From assembly GCF_012641475.1 (NCBI RefSeq), contig NZ_JABAIL010000002.1, positions 755,449-819,448 on the forward strand: 64,000 nucleotides of DNA, written 5' to 3'. The translations under genes were made by a program, and so were the position numbers. This DNA comes from Flammeovirga agarivorans (GTDB taxonomy: Bacteria; Bacteroidota; Bacteroidia; Cytophagales; Flammeovirgaceae). Positions 25,739 to 35,268 of the stretch are shown here, one piece after another (position 1 is the first letter of the stretch; each line of letters starts with the position of its first letter). The notes below the pieces were generated by a model. The model saw only the letters and a program-made list of their open reading frames with translations, was not told where the DNA came from and made no database searches.

Positions 25739-27310
25739 TTACTCATTAGGGTATTTCACTTCTAGCAAAGTACCTTTATTATAAATTTCTTCTTTCTCCA
25801 GAAGTCCATTTTCGTCGAAATATTTCCAAGTATCGAGTTTCTTTTCTTTGTATTTTTTCCCGATTTCTCTGATTTGCCCATTTCGATAGTACTTCTTTAC
25901 TACTCCGTAAATATATCCTTTATCGTAAGGCGTTTCCATTAATACAGTTTTCCCATCATCAAAATATTCGATACGAATACCCACTAATCTACCTTTACGG
26001 TATTTTTCTTTGGTTAATAGTGCGCCTTTATGATTATAAATCATCGCATCACCTTCCTCAAAGCCATTTACAAAAGTCTTTGTCATTTTTAACTGACCAT
26101 CATTGTAATATGTTTTCCAAGGACCACTTTTTTGTTTCTTGGTGTACTGTCCTTCTTCTGAAATTTTTCCATTTTCAAAATATGCTTTATAAGCTACCTC
26201 AGTAGCATTTTTAGCATAAATTTCTAATTGTTTCAGACTTTTACCATCTTCATAAAACAGTTGTTGGTTACCTTTCTTGATACCTTTCTGATAATTAAAC
26301 TCTTGTTTTAAATTACCTGTAGCATAAAAAACTTTGGTAACACCATGCATTTTTCCTTGTTGCATATGTCCCTCTTTCAATAAAGTACCATCTTCAGCAT
26401 ATTCTCTAAAAACACCTTTCTGTTCTTTTCCTAAAGCTGTAATCATCTCTGATTTTAACTGACCATTTTCATAGTAGTTTTTGTAATTACCAGTACTTTT
26501 CCCTTCGACCATTTTGTTTTCAGACATTTCCTGCCCCGATTCATAATATTCTATTCTTAAACCGTGTTCAAGATTATGATCAAAAGGTATTAGAAGTTTC
26601 ACCTGTCCAGAAATATAATATTCTTTGGATTCCCCCTGAAGTTCCCCCAAAACGAAGGCACTTTCTTTCTGTAATGATTCAGACTTTGGAAAATATGTAT
26701 AATAGATACCATCAATTTTGCCCTCTACATAATTGCCTTTTTGTTTGATGTTACCTTCTTCATCGTATACAGTAGTTGAACCGTTTCTTAGTTCACCTTC
26801 CATCTCGGAAGTAGACATAATTTTGCCCGAAGGATAAAACTCTTTCCAAATATTCGCTTTGATATTATGTTCAATCTGAACGACACCTGTAGGAAAATAC
26901 TTCTTCATTGTTCCTACCATTTTATCCGCCTTAAACTGAGCCTCTGTCTTTTTCATACCTTCTACATAGTATGAAGTGTACCCTCCTTGTTTTAAACCGT
27001 TTTTATAATTGGCTTTAAAATGCACTCTCCCATTTTCGAAATATTCGAAGAATGGACCGTTCAAAACACCATCTTTATAAGTCGATTTTACAATTAGGTT
27101 ATCACTACCTGGGAAATATCGCTTATACTCTCCATCTATGCGATTCGAGTCTCCATCAATCACATAAAATTCTTCGGCTACAATCCCTGCCCAATCGTCG
27201 TAATACGTTTTAATCAAAGTTTTTTGATTCGACTGAGCAATTGCAGTTAATTTAAAAATTGTAATTAGACAAATAAGTAAGGTATATTTGTTGATTCTAA
27301 TGGTGTCCAT
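25739..27310 (-). CDS. Secreted MORN-repeat (MORN_2/YwqK-type) protein
   Basis: 523 residues with signal peptide MDTIRINKYTLLICLITIFKLTAIAQ. Nearly all the rest is a chain of about 22-24-residue repeats with the core Y-[YF]-x-[ND/SE]-G-x-x-x-x-x-x-x-Y-x-x-G-x-x-x-G, for example YFENGRVHFKANYKNGLKQG and YYENGQLKSEM. This is the MORN_2 variant, often labelled as a toxin-antitoxin YwqK-like protein although no toxin is adjacent. Such proteins are common in Bacteroidota and their role is unclear. It is the first gene of a two-gene unit with the S4-domain gene. Confidence 0.85.
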   Translation of the reverse strand: MDTIRINKYTLLICLITIFKLTAIAQSNQKTLIKTYYDDWAGIVAEEFYVIDGDSNRIDGEYKRYFPGSDNLIVKSTYKDGVLNGPFFEYFENGRVHFKANYKNGLKQGGYTSYYVEGMKKTEAQFKADKMVGTMKKYFPTGVVQIEHNIKANIWKEFYPSGKIMSTSEMEGELRNGSTTVYDEEGNIKQKGNYVEGKIDGIYYTYFPKSESLQKESAFVLGELQGESKEYYISGQVKLLIPFDHNLEHGLRIEYYESGQEMSENKMVEGKSTGNYKNYYENGQLKSEMITALGKEQKGVFREYAEDGTLLKEGHMQQGKMHGVTKVFYATGNLKQEFNYQKGIKKGNQQLFYEDGKSLKQLEIYAKNATEVAYKAYFENGKISEEGQYTKKQKSGPWKTYYNDGQLKMTKTFVNGFEEGDAMIYNHKGALLTKEKYRKGRLVGIRIEYFDDGKTVLMETPYDKGYIYGVVKKYYRNGQIREIGKKYKEKKLDTWKYFDENGLLEKEEIYNKGTLLEVKYPNE

Positions 27311-27404
27311 AAGGCAATTATGATTATTCTAAGAAGACAAAGATCAATTATCATTCCTATAATGACAACTTATTCGATAGAGAAAACAAATTTTAGTAGA
27401 TAAC

Positions 27405-28508
27405 ATGCTTTTACACATACTCAATAAAGAATTCACTATCAATGATTTAAAAAATGGAAACTTCTCACTTGAAGGGGATGAATTCATTGATAATGTTCTC
27501 ATTTTTTGCTTTGAGTGGCTCAATGGTAAAGAAGCATTCAGCATGCAATCTTCTGGGTCTACCGGTACTCCTAAGACTATTACAGTTAAACGCCAACAGA
27601 TGTATGAAAGTGCCAAAGCAACTGGTGCTATACTAAAACTTCAGAGAAACGATACGGCTCTAATCTGTATGAATACTGATTATATTGCAGGTAAAATGAT
27701 GTTGGTCCGTATGTTAGAATTAAAATTAGATACTTGGATCGTACCTCCTACTTCAACTCCTTTTAAAGAACATCAATTTCCTGTTGATTTTGATTTTACA
27801 GCGATGGCTCCTATTCAAGTACAACTTAGCTTAGAAGATGTGGGCTCCAAAGATCGTTTTCTAAATACTAAGAAGTTGATTATTGGTGGTGCTCCAATGG
27901 CAGAAAGTCAAGAAGATGAAATCATACTTCAGATGGTAAATACTAAAGTATATATGACATATGGTATGACAGAAACGGTTTCTCATATTGCACTGAGAGA
28001 AGTTTCAGCTACTTCTGACCAACTGTATCATACCTTAAATAATGTTCTAATTGGCGTTGATCATCGTAATTGTTTAAATATTACAGCACCAATGACTGAC
28101 AATAAGAAAATTCAAACCAATGATATTGTCAAGATTATTTCTTCAACATCATTTCAATGGATTGGTAGAGCTGATAATATCATCAACAGTGGAGGTGTAA
28201 AAGTTCAGGCAGAAAAAGTAGAAAAAGCTACTTTACACCACCTTTTTGATCTAGGATATCATAATATCAACCTATTTGTTGGAGGTGTTCCGAATGATCT
28301 ACTTGGGGAAGAAGTCACTCTATTTATTGAAGGAGTTTCTTTATCTGCAGAAGATGAACATCAGTTATTACTGAAATTAAAGAATGAGTTAGGTCGATAT
28401 GAATTACCAAAGAAAGTGGTATCAGTAGGTAGTTTTGTTAAAACCAATACCCTAAAAATTCAGCGTAAACAAACCATCAAACAATACTTAGATGCAACCG
28501 ATGCTTAG
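27405..28508 (+). CDS. menE: AMP-binding ligase, o-succinylbenzoate-CoA ligase-like
   Basis: 367 residues, cytoplasmic. The AMP-binding (ANL) superfamily motifs are present: phosphate loop SSGSTGTPKTITV at about residues 46-58, adenine motif YMTYGMTETVSHIA near 184-197, and the hinge region WIGRADNIINSGGVKVQAEKVE near 250-270. It is shorter than most acyl-CoA ligases but matches the compact MenE of Bacteroidota, which activates o-succinylbenzoate in menaquinone synthesis. No other men genes are in view, so the symbol is tentative. The start lies about 94 bases from the divergent MORN gene. The stop overlaps the glycosyltransferase start by several bases, indicating coupled translation. Confidence 0.75.
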   Translation: MLLHILNKEFTINDLKNGNFSLEGDEFIDNVLIFCFEWLNGKEAFSMQSSGSTGTPKTITVKRQQMYESAKATGAILKLQRNDTALICMNTDYIAGKMMLVRMLELKLDTWIVPPTSTPFKEHQFPVDFDFTAMAPIQVQLSLEDVGSKDRFLNTKKLIIGGAPMAESQEDEIILQMVNTKVYMTYGMTETVSHIALREVSATSDQLYHTLNNVLIGVDHRNCLNITAPMTDNKKIQTNDIVKIISSTSFQWIGRADNIINSGGVKVQAEKVEKATLHHLFDLGYHNINLFVGGVPNDLLGEEVTLFIEGVSLSAEDEHQLLLKLKNELGRYELPKKVVSVGSFVKTNTLKIQRKQTIKQYLDATDA

Positions 28509-29454
28509 TGTTATTACTGCAGTATACAATTCTGAAAGGTTTTTACATCAATACTTTTATAGTTTGCTCAACCAAACCTATAAAGACTTCGAATTGATTA
28601 TTGTGGATGATGCTTCATCAGATAATAGCTGGAATATTATTAAAGAGTTTGCTCAAAAAGACGAAAGAATAAGAGCATATCAAAAAGAACATTCTGGTAA
28701 TATTGCTACTAAAAGTTATGCCCAATCTAAAGTAAACACATCTTATTTCACCTCGATTGATAGTGACGATTTTATCTCTGAAGATGCTTTAGCATTGGGG
28801 ATGAATGATATACTCACTAAGAATTTAGACTGCTCTTTATATCAACTTACTTACCATTACCCAACAGGTGATATTGATCTTGTAACAAATACATCAACTC
28901 CCATATTTGGAAACCTAGAAGCATTATCTCTTAGCTTAGATAATTGGAAACTTTCAAGTTTTGGAATCTATAAAACTGAGCTTTTAAAAAGGATAAAAAA
29001 TCAGATTGTTGGAATACATGCTGACGAGTTTGAAGCGAGGCTATTACTGTATTATTCCAATAGAATTGGTATCAATAAAGGGACATATTTTTACAGACAA
29101 CATCCTTCATCAATAACTAGTATCATTAACGGAAATATCACAGATTTATTAACGTTACAAATAGAACTTGACCGATTTATCAAAGAAGTAGAATTACCAG
29201 AACGTATCAAAAGTATCAATGATAAAAGTAGTTTGATGATTGCTTATGGTACTCAACATAAACTTGAAAAAAATAGAAAGAAGTTTTCTATTGAAGAGTA
29301 TCAAACGATCTGTCAAATGAGTGAAGTTTGTCTTTCTTCCATCAACTTTAAAAAACTTATTCAATACATCACTTTAACTCAAAAAGAAAAAGTGTTCCTT
29401 ACGTTTAGACTTGTTCCTAAGATGATCTTAAAGCTGCTTTTCAGAATTATTTAA
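28492..29454 (+). CDS. Family 2 glycosyltransferase
   Basis: 320 residues in the longest form; the ATG at 28501 (MLSVITAVYNSERF) may be the true start because GT2 proteins typically begin with this strand. The GT-A nucleotide-binding fold is clear: LSVITAVYN, then ELIIVDDASSDNSW, and the metal-binding DSDDF (SIDSDDFISEDAL) near residue 90. A C-terminal helical region follows. It transfers sugar from a nucleotide donor to an unknown acceptor, probably for surface glycans. It overlaps the end of the menE-like gene. Its own 3' end overlaps the convergent regulator by 8 bases. Confidence 0.9.
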   Translation: MQPMLSVITAVYNSERFLHQYFYSLLNQTYKDFELIIVDDASSDNSWNIIKEFAQKDERIRAYQKEHSGNIATKSYAQSKVNTSYFTSIDSDDFISEDALALGMNDILTKNLDCSLYQLTYHYPTGDIDLVTNTSTPIFGNLEALSLSLDNWKLSSFGIYKTELLKRIKNQIVGIHADEFEARLLLYYSNRIGINKGTYFYRQHPSSITSIINGNITDLLTLQIELDRFIKEVELPERIKSINDKSSLMIAYGTQHKLEKNRKKFSIEEYQTICQMSEVCLSSINFKKLIQYITLTQKEKVFLTFRLVPKMILKLLFRII

Positions 29455-32377
29455 AAGCAAGAATATAATCCTGCAAATTCTCTTCTGCACTTAACGCCAA
29501 CTTCTTTTTCAATCGGTATCTTGAGGTCTTAATACTGTCTTGAGAGATTCCTAAAAGATTCGCACATTCAATTAAACTTAAGTTTAATCGGATCAAAGCA
29601 CAATGTCTTAAGTCATGAGCAGTTAACGACGGATGCTTTTCTTTAAGATGTTGATTAAAGTTCTGATGTACTCCCTCAAAATAGTGTTGAAATTCTTCCC
29701 AATCTTTATCTGTTTTATCGCTCTTTTCTATAGTTCTGTAAAGGTGCTTCATAGGACTTGCCACATCTGGGTATTGCCCTTCTATATCTTTCAGTTGCTT
29801 TTTTAAAGTATGCATGAAGTTATTTTTCTCCACAATATTAAGCGTTACCACAGTTAGATGTTTGTTCTTTTGCTCCAACATTTCCTGTAGTTTCTCTTCT
29901 CTCAATTGTGCATTTTTTAAATCAGCTTCAGCAATTGATTTTTCAGCTTCAATGATCTTCTGTTTCTTTTGATAGATCTCTTGTTGCTGCTCCATTATCT
30001 TAGTTTTCTGAGAAGTAATTTCCTTTGCTCTAATCTCTACAAGATGTTCTAGCCTTTTACCCTTTTCAATTAGGTTCTTATTGTGTTGTCTAAAAATAAA
30101 AAAGATCAGTACTGCCAATAATAAGACTAGAATAACATAAAATGCAGGTGCTTTATAAAAAGGTGTTTTTACCTCAAATTTCATGGTTGAAATATCGCTG
30201 GATTGATATCCTTTTAAAGTAGCTCTAACTTCTAGCGTATAGCTTCCATTCATCAAGTTCAGAAAACTCAATTGATCTACTTTATCTAAATTCACCCACA
30301 CTGTATCTGAAGAAAGCATTCGGTATTGATAAGAGATATTTGATGTGGGAAACTTTTGAGTATTAAACTTTAATTCCACATCACTCTGATATGGTATTTT
30401 TTCAGTAAAATCACTCACTAACGTTTCAGAACCATCAGCATTCAATATAACCATTGATATTTCAGGTGCTTTCGTCTTTTTATCTAGGTCCCTACTTTCT
30501 GTGGCTACCACTAACCCTTTTTCAGTAGCTATCCATAACCTACCATCTGAGTCCTTTGATAATCCTTGGATTTTTATTGCATTCGAAGGTAAACCATTGG
30601 TCTTATCAAATAATTGAGCTTCATCATTTTTCACTCGATACAACCCTTTAAATGATGCCAACCAAAGTGCTCCATCATCCGTCATTTCTATTGCTTTAAA
30701 TGATGTATTTGCATCAAGCCCAACAGGTAAAAGCTCGCTGAGTAAAATTTTTTCTTGTGTAGATTTTGAAGAAAAATAAAAGCAACCATCTGATGTTGCC
30801 AAATAAATAACATCCTTCTTAATCAACAAGTCCCAAACGACAATATTCTCCTCCACTTCCCTTGGGAAAACTACATTGACCTTTTCAAATTTCTGGTTGG
30901 TATAATTGTATTTCTGTAACAAGCAGTGTCTTTTATCTCCCCCTAAATAGAAAGTACCATTATTAATTCCTTTAATTACTTGGACTCCATTAAGTGCGTC
31001 ACCTTGGATATGTTGAGCATTATCATTTTGATCAACCTTAAAAACACCATTCTGATACTCCCCTGAACACCACAAGTGATTTTCTTCATCAATAAAGAAA
31101 GAAACTACTGCTCCTTTCATCTTAATGCCTTCTACTTTTGTAAATGAGTTTTGATTATAGGATGTAGAGTACAACTGTCCTTCATAAGTTCCTATGTAGA
31201 CCTTTCCGTTGTATTCAATGAAGCTTCGTACCCTTTCTTTAAAATGATAGACGAACGTTTGTTTCCATCGATTTTCTAACCACTCCAACTGACGAAGACT
31301 ATCACCCTCAGAAATTATCACATTCCCTTTTCGGGTCTCTTTTGCCGCCTCAATCAATACATGATTAGATACTAAGTCAACCCATTGGAAAGGTACTTTC
31401 TTTAACAATCCGATACTTTCTGTACCACCAATCCACCAACCAAGTTCTTTTTGATAATCCAATGAAAGAATATCTTTCACTCCTTGTAAATCGATAGGAT
31501 GTTGGATGCGTGTTGAGTTAGAAAAATCAATGAAATAAGCTCCATCAGACCAAGTACCAATAATCATTTGATGATCTCCAATCTTCTTTCCAGATGACAC
31601 TCCTTCAATGGTAGTTACCTGAGTCCAATTAACGATATTTCCTTGTCTATCTACTTCCATTTCAAAGACTCCTTCTTCACCTCCTACCCAAAAGGTTTTA
31701 AAACTCACTTTTTCAACCCATGAAATATTAGATAGTTTTTGAGGAAGAGACACTTTGGTAAAAATATCTTTTTGATTGTCGTACTTGAAAATACCAACGT
31801 TATAACTAAAAACCCATGGATTATTGAAGCCATCAATCTCAAAGAGTACCGTTCTTACATAATGTGGTGATTGCGATTTAAAATGAAGTGTATATCGCTT
31901 GATAGGCTGTCCCAATTGATAATAGACAATCGAAGAATCCTCACCTATCCAAAAGGTAGAATCATTTTGAACATAAATACTTTTGGGATAATGTATTTTC
32001 GTTTGGTCACTTCTATTTGTAGATCCATCAATAAATGATTCAATAGAATACTCATCATAATTTGAAGAAAGAATACCAATACCTAAATCATGAACGATAA
32101 GCACTCTTCCATCCTTTAGGTGAGTAAATGATTTGATATAATGACTGGGAAGAGTATGGTTAATAAGGTCTACTTTTTTACCATCGAACCTTAAAATTCC
32201 ATTATCTGTTGCTCCCCAAATAATACCGTCTGAAGTATGTGTAATCGATTTTAATTGCCCCGAAATCAATCCTGCATCAACAGGATAGTAGATAAAATCC
32301 AAGGACTGTGAATAAGTAAAGGAAATACTTAAAGCAAAGAGAAAAATATTTATTATTTGTTGTAAAAATCGATTCAT
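29447..32377 (-). CDS. One-component regulator: propeller sensor, Y_Y_Y domain, TM, coiled coil, HTH
   Basis: 976 residues. Signal peptide/TM at the N-terminus. About 25-630 are beta-propeller repeats (GIIWGATDNGILRFDG, GALWLASFKGLYRV, GRLWIATEKGLVVA) as in hybrid two-component sensors. A Y_Y_Y-type beta domain follows, then a transmembrane helix near 745-765 (AFYVILVLLLAVLIFFIF), a long coiled coil and a C-terminal LuxR-like HTH (LSLIECANLLGISQDSIKTSRYRLKKKL). There is no histidine kinase or receiver domain, so signal should pass directly from periplasm to DNA. In Bacteroidota such proteins often control carbohydrate use. No ligand or target is evident in the neighbourhood. Confidence 0.85.
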   Translation of the reverse strand: MNRFLQQIINIFLFALSISFTYSQSLDFIYYPVDAGLISGQLKSITHTSDGIIWGATDNGILRFDGKKVDLINHTLPSHYIKSFTHLKDGRVLIVHDLGIGILSSNYDEYSIESFIDGSTNRSDQTKIHYPKSIYVQNDSTFWIGEDSSIVYYQLGQPIKRYTLHFKSQSPHYVRTVLFEIDGFNNPWVFSYNVGIFKYDNQKDIFTKVSLPQKLSNISWVEKVSFKTFWVGGEEGVFEMEVDRQGNIVNWTQVTTIEGVSSGKKIGDHQMIIGTWSDGAYFIDFSNSTRIQHPIDLQGVKDILSLDYQKELGWWIGGTESIGLLKKVPFQWVDLVSNHVLIEAAKETRKGNVIISEGDSLRQLEWLENRWKQTFVYHFKERVRSFIEYNGKVYIGTYEGQLYSTSYNQNSFTKVEGIKMKGAVVSFFIDEENHLWCSGEYQNGVFKVDQNDNAQHIQGDALNGVQVIKGINNGTFYLGGDKRHCLLQKYNYTNQKFEKVNVVFPREVEENIVVWDLLIKKDVIYLATSDGCFYFSSKSTQEKILLSELLPVGLDANTSFKAIEMTDDGALWLASFKGLYRVKNDEAQLFDKTNGLPSNAIKIQGLSKDSDGRLWIATEKGLVVATESRDLDKKTKAPEISMVILNADGSETLVSDFTEKIPYQSDVELKFNTQKFPTSNISYQYRMLSSDTVWVNLDKVDQLSFLNLMNGSYTLEVRATLKGYQSSDISTMKFEVKTPFYKAPAFYVILVLLLAVLIFFIFRQHNKNLIEKGKRLEHLVEIRAKEITSQKTKIMEQQQEIYQKKQKIIEAEKSIAEADLKNAQLREEKLQEMLEQKNKHLTVVTLNIVEKNNFMHTLKKQLKDIEGQYPDVASPMKHLYRTIEKSDKTDKDWEEFQHYFEGVHQNFNQHLKEKHPSLTAHDLRHCALIRLNLSLIECANLLGISQDSIKTSRYRLKKKLALSAEENLQDYILAFK

Positions 32378-32437
32378 GAAATGTTCTTACTTTAAACTTA
32401 TTCACATACTCACAATAATATCTCACAGAAAAGAAAA

Positions 32438-32491
32438 AATGTTGATAACTTTTTGATTTCCATTCATCGTTTTCAAAAAGTTATCAACATT
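32438..32491 (-). terminator. Terminator after PAS sensor kinase (19-bp stem)
   Basis: AATGTTGATAACTTTTTGA (32438-32456) pairs exactly with TCAAAAAGTTATCAACATT (32473-32491). On the minus strand a T-rich run follows. It lies just past the kinase stop at 32498. Confidence 0.8.
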
Positions 32492-32497
32492 CTAAGA

Positions 32498-34906
32498 TTA
32501 AGCGTCAGTATTTGAAATACCTTTTATAGGTAGCTTAATTGTAAATGTTGTTCCTTTACCTATTGCTGAGTCTACTTTTATGTCTCCATGATGGTCTTGA
32601 ATAATACCAAATGAGATTGACATCCCAAGGCCAGTACCTAATCCGACAGGTTTAGTGGTAAAGAAAGGGTCAAATATTTTACTTACCGTTTCTTTATCCA
32701 TTCCTTTACCGTCATCTTGAATTTGTACATATACAAACTCATCATCATTCCAAGTTTTGATGTAAAGGTTACCCTCATCGGTAATGGCTTGTTCTGCGTT
32801 ATTTAGGATATTCATAAACACTTGGTTTACCTTACTTTCATTGCAAGAAACCAATGGAATATTACCATAATCTTTATGAACTTCGACTCTATTTTTCAGT
32901 TTGTTATTTAGTAGAGTCAATGAGGTATCGATACCTTCTTCAAGGTTTGCTTCTTTGAATAAAGCTGAATCCATTCTTGCAAATGTTTTCAGATCCATGA
33001 CAATTTGAGTCGTTCTTTTCGCACCTTCTTCAATGCCATTAAGCAAGTCTTTAATCTCATCAATGACAAAAGAAACTTCGAACTCGTCTTCTATCCCTTG
33101 AACTACTTCAGATTCCACATGTTTCTTCAACAAATTGAAAGCAATGGTCAAGTCTTCAATATCATCTTTTAACGGAAGTACGTTGTTTGCCACAAAATTA
33201 ATTGGATTATTAATTTCATGAGCAATACCCGCTGTTAATTGACCAATTGAAGCAAGCTTCTCTGAACTTACCAATTGATCCTGCATTTCTTTTAATTGCA
33301 ATAGTGTTTTCTCCGTCTGTTTTAACGAGTCTTGCAATGCCACATTTTTCGTCTGGATTTCTTCGTTTTGTACCCTGATTTCATCATGGGCAATTCTTAA
33401 CTTATCAGACTGTGTTCTTAGGGCATCATTTTGTCTTTCGATGTGCTTGGTACGTTTCTCAACCAATAACTCTAAGTGATTTTTATGCACTTCTAACTGC
33501 TTTTGTGCATCTTTCAACTCTGTTACATCTACTAAGAAACTTGTTACACCAATAATGTTCCCTTGGGTATTTCTAAAAGGGTTAAAGAACTGTTCGAAAT
33601 AATACCCTTTAAATTTATCTACAACTACAAGGTCTTCTCCTTTAATACATCGATCGAAATACTCCCCTTGTAAAATGTGTTTATTGTTTTCCTTGATCTC
33701 ATTATAAATGTCCAAAAGGTAATCTCCTTTTTCCAAGCGTTTACCTGTTAGCATCTCTGTAATTTTCATAAACTTATTGTTACAGCTCAACAATCGTTTA
33801 TCTCGATCAAGAGTATACATCATAATATGGTCCGAGTTATCAAGAATATTACGTAATAGTTCGTTTGTTTTCTTGTACTCTTCTGCTACAATTTTTCTTT
33901 GTTTTAGCTCATTCTTCCATTTACTCACCATAAATGTCAGTGAAGAAGTAATGACAATCCATAATAAGAAAACTAAAGCCATTGTAAAGTTTCTGGATTG
34001 TATAGAGCTTTTCAATACAGATTTAAGCGGAACTCTTGTGGTAATTACCCATGGTTCTGTCATTCCTTGTATTTTAATAGGGAACAACATTTCATAATAG
34101 CTTTCTTCTGTTTCTGCATTTTCAACGATCCTAGATACTTTCTGATCATTTCTTAAGGATGCGAACAAATACGCTGGTATACCGTCATTTTTTCCGATAT
34201 CATCAGGATTAACGGAACCAACAATCTGACCATTGGGTGCCGCAATACACACATAACGATGATCAATATGATCACTTTCATGGATGAAGTTTTGGAAAAA
34301 TGATAATCGAATAGCCGTTCCTACTGCCCCAATAAAAGTTTCGTTTTCATTGAAAAAAGGTAAAACAACATGGACAGCGAAGGCATTTTTCTCTGTACTT
34401 TTCTTGATGTGTTTGGGTAAGGTAACAAAAGACTCTTTTGAAGCTAGAATCCTCTTTTTTAGGAAGAAATTATCCCAATCCAACTCTCCTTGATGGATTT
34501 CATGATGAATCTTACCATCCAATTTTTCGGTTTCTTGATCATAGAAAATTGGATTGTACACTAATTGGTTACTATCTGAACTGTCCATTAAGACCATCCA
34601 TAAGTACTCAATGTTAGAATAATGAACCACAGTATTGTTAAGCAAACCAGTCATTACATTATCAGTTTCCTGTTTATTGGCACCGATAAGTCGCATGGTA
34701 TTACCTATCAATCGCATTTCGGAAAGAAGGGTTTGTAGTCTGGATTCAATCGTCTCACCATATCTAACAGCTCTTTCTTTTGTAACTTCAAAAGCAAGCT
34801 TCTTAGATTGACTTCCACCGTTTTCGTATACTTTGTAACCTATGATCAGAAAACTAAATGTGGTAAGAGCGATAACCCCCCATATAGATCTCGACTGTGA
34901 ATTCAA
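32498..34906 (-). CDS. Membrane sensor histidine kinase (Cache-like, PAS, HisKA, HATPase); TTG start
   Basis: 802 residues. TM1 at about 9-24, an extracytoplasmic Cache-like sensor to about 300, TM2 at about 307-327, a PAS domain about 345-465 (DNSDHIMMYTLDRDKRLLSCNNKFM), a coiled coil about 465-545, HisKA with phospho-acceptor His563 in SIGQLTAGIAHEINNPINF, then an HATPase with N, G1 and G2 boxes (MNILNNAEQ, DDGKGMD, GLGTGLGMSIS). No in-frame ATG lies between the upstream stop and residue 64, so translation must start at TTG (34906). No response regulator is adjacent; its partner is elsewhere. Confidence 0.88.
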   Translation of the reverse strand: MNSQSRSIWGVIALTTFSFLIIGYKVYENGGSQSKKLAFEVTKERAVRYGETIESRLQTLLSEMRLIGNTMRLIGANKQETDNVMTGLLNNTVVHYSNIEYLWMVLMDSSDSNQLVYNPIFYDQETEKLDGKIHHEIHQGELDWDNFFLKKRILASKESFVTLPKHIKKSTEKNAFAVHVVLPFFNENETFIGAVGTAIRLSFFQNFIHESDHIDHRYVCIAAPNGQIVGSVNPDDIGKNDGIPAYLFASLRNDQKVSRIVENAETEESYYEMLFPIKIQGMTEPWVITTRVPLKSVLKSSIQSRNFTMALVFLLWIVITSSLTFMVSKWKNELKQRKIVAEEYKKTNELLRNILDNSDHIMMYTLDRDKRLLSCNNKFMKITEMLTGKRLEKGDYLLDIYNEIKENNKHILQGEYFDRCIKGEDLVVVDKFKGYYFEQFFNPFRNTQGNIIGVTSFLVDVTELKDAQKQLEVHKNHLELLVEKRTKHIERQNDALRTQSDKLRIAHDEIRVQNEEIQTKNVALQDSLKQTEKTLLQLKEMQDQLVSSEKLASIGQLTAGIAHEINNPINFVANNVLPLKDDIEDLTIAFNLLKKHVESEVVQGIEDEFEVSFVIDEIKDLLNGIEEGAKRTTQIVMDLKTFARMDSALFKEANLEEGIDTSLTLLNNKLKNRVEVHKDYGNIPLVSCNESKVNQVFMNILNNAEQAITDEGNLYIKTWNDDEFVYVQIQDDGKGMDKETVSKIFDPFFTTKPVGLGTGLGMSISFGIIQDHHGDIKVDSAIGKGTTFTIKLPIKGISNTDA

Positions 34907-35268
34907 TTGTTCTTCAATTATTGATAGTTATTCTGATGTAAAATCTATTTTCACATTCAAACTCACAAAGTTATCAATCATTTAAGGTAATCTCTAGATA
35001 TTTAGGACCTTTTTAATAAAGTTTAAATAAAAAGTTTCACATAAGTAGTTCTACCTTCACTAATGCTAGGAAAGTAGACCAAAAAACGGCTATTAAATAT
35101 CTTTTACATAAATTTTATAATAAAAAGCTGTATCGAAACGGGTTGCAATCAAATGTTAACAAAAACTATGATTTTTATCTTCAGCTTATCAATAAAAAGA
35201 TTGTAAATTAGACTACAACGTAATTAAAATTACTAAGATTTACCTTCAATTCTTTTGAACAAGTAAGT
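34907..35268. other. Divergent intergenic region with candidate kinase promoter
   Basis: 362 bases between the divergent sensor kinase and GH13-like gene, with no ORF seen. CAAAGTTA at 34966-34973 reads TAACTTTG on the minus strand, matching the TAnnTTTG box about 60 bases from the kinase start. For the plus-strand gene only a near match (TTCTTTTG at about 35250) is visible. Confidence 0.4.

Noticed and set aside
25739-27310. Toxin-antitoxin interpretation of the YwqK-like MORN protein
   Set aside because: No toxin gene is adjacent, the protein is exported, and the neighbour is an S4 RNA-binding protein.
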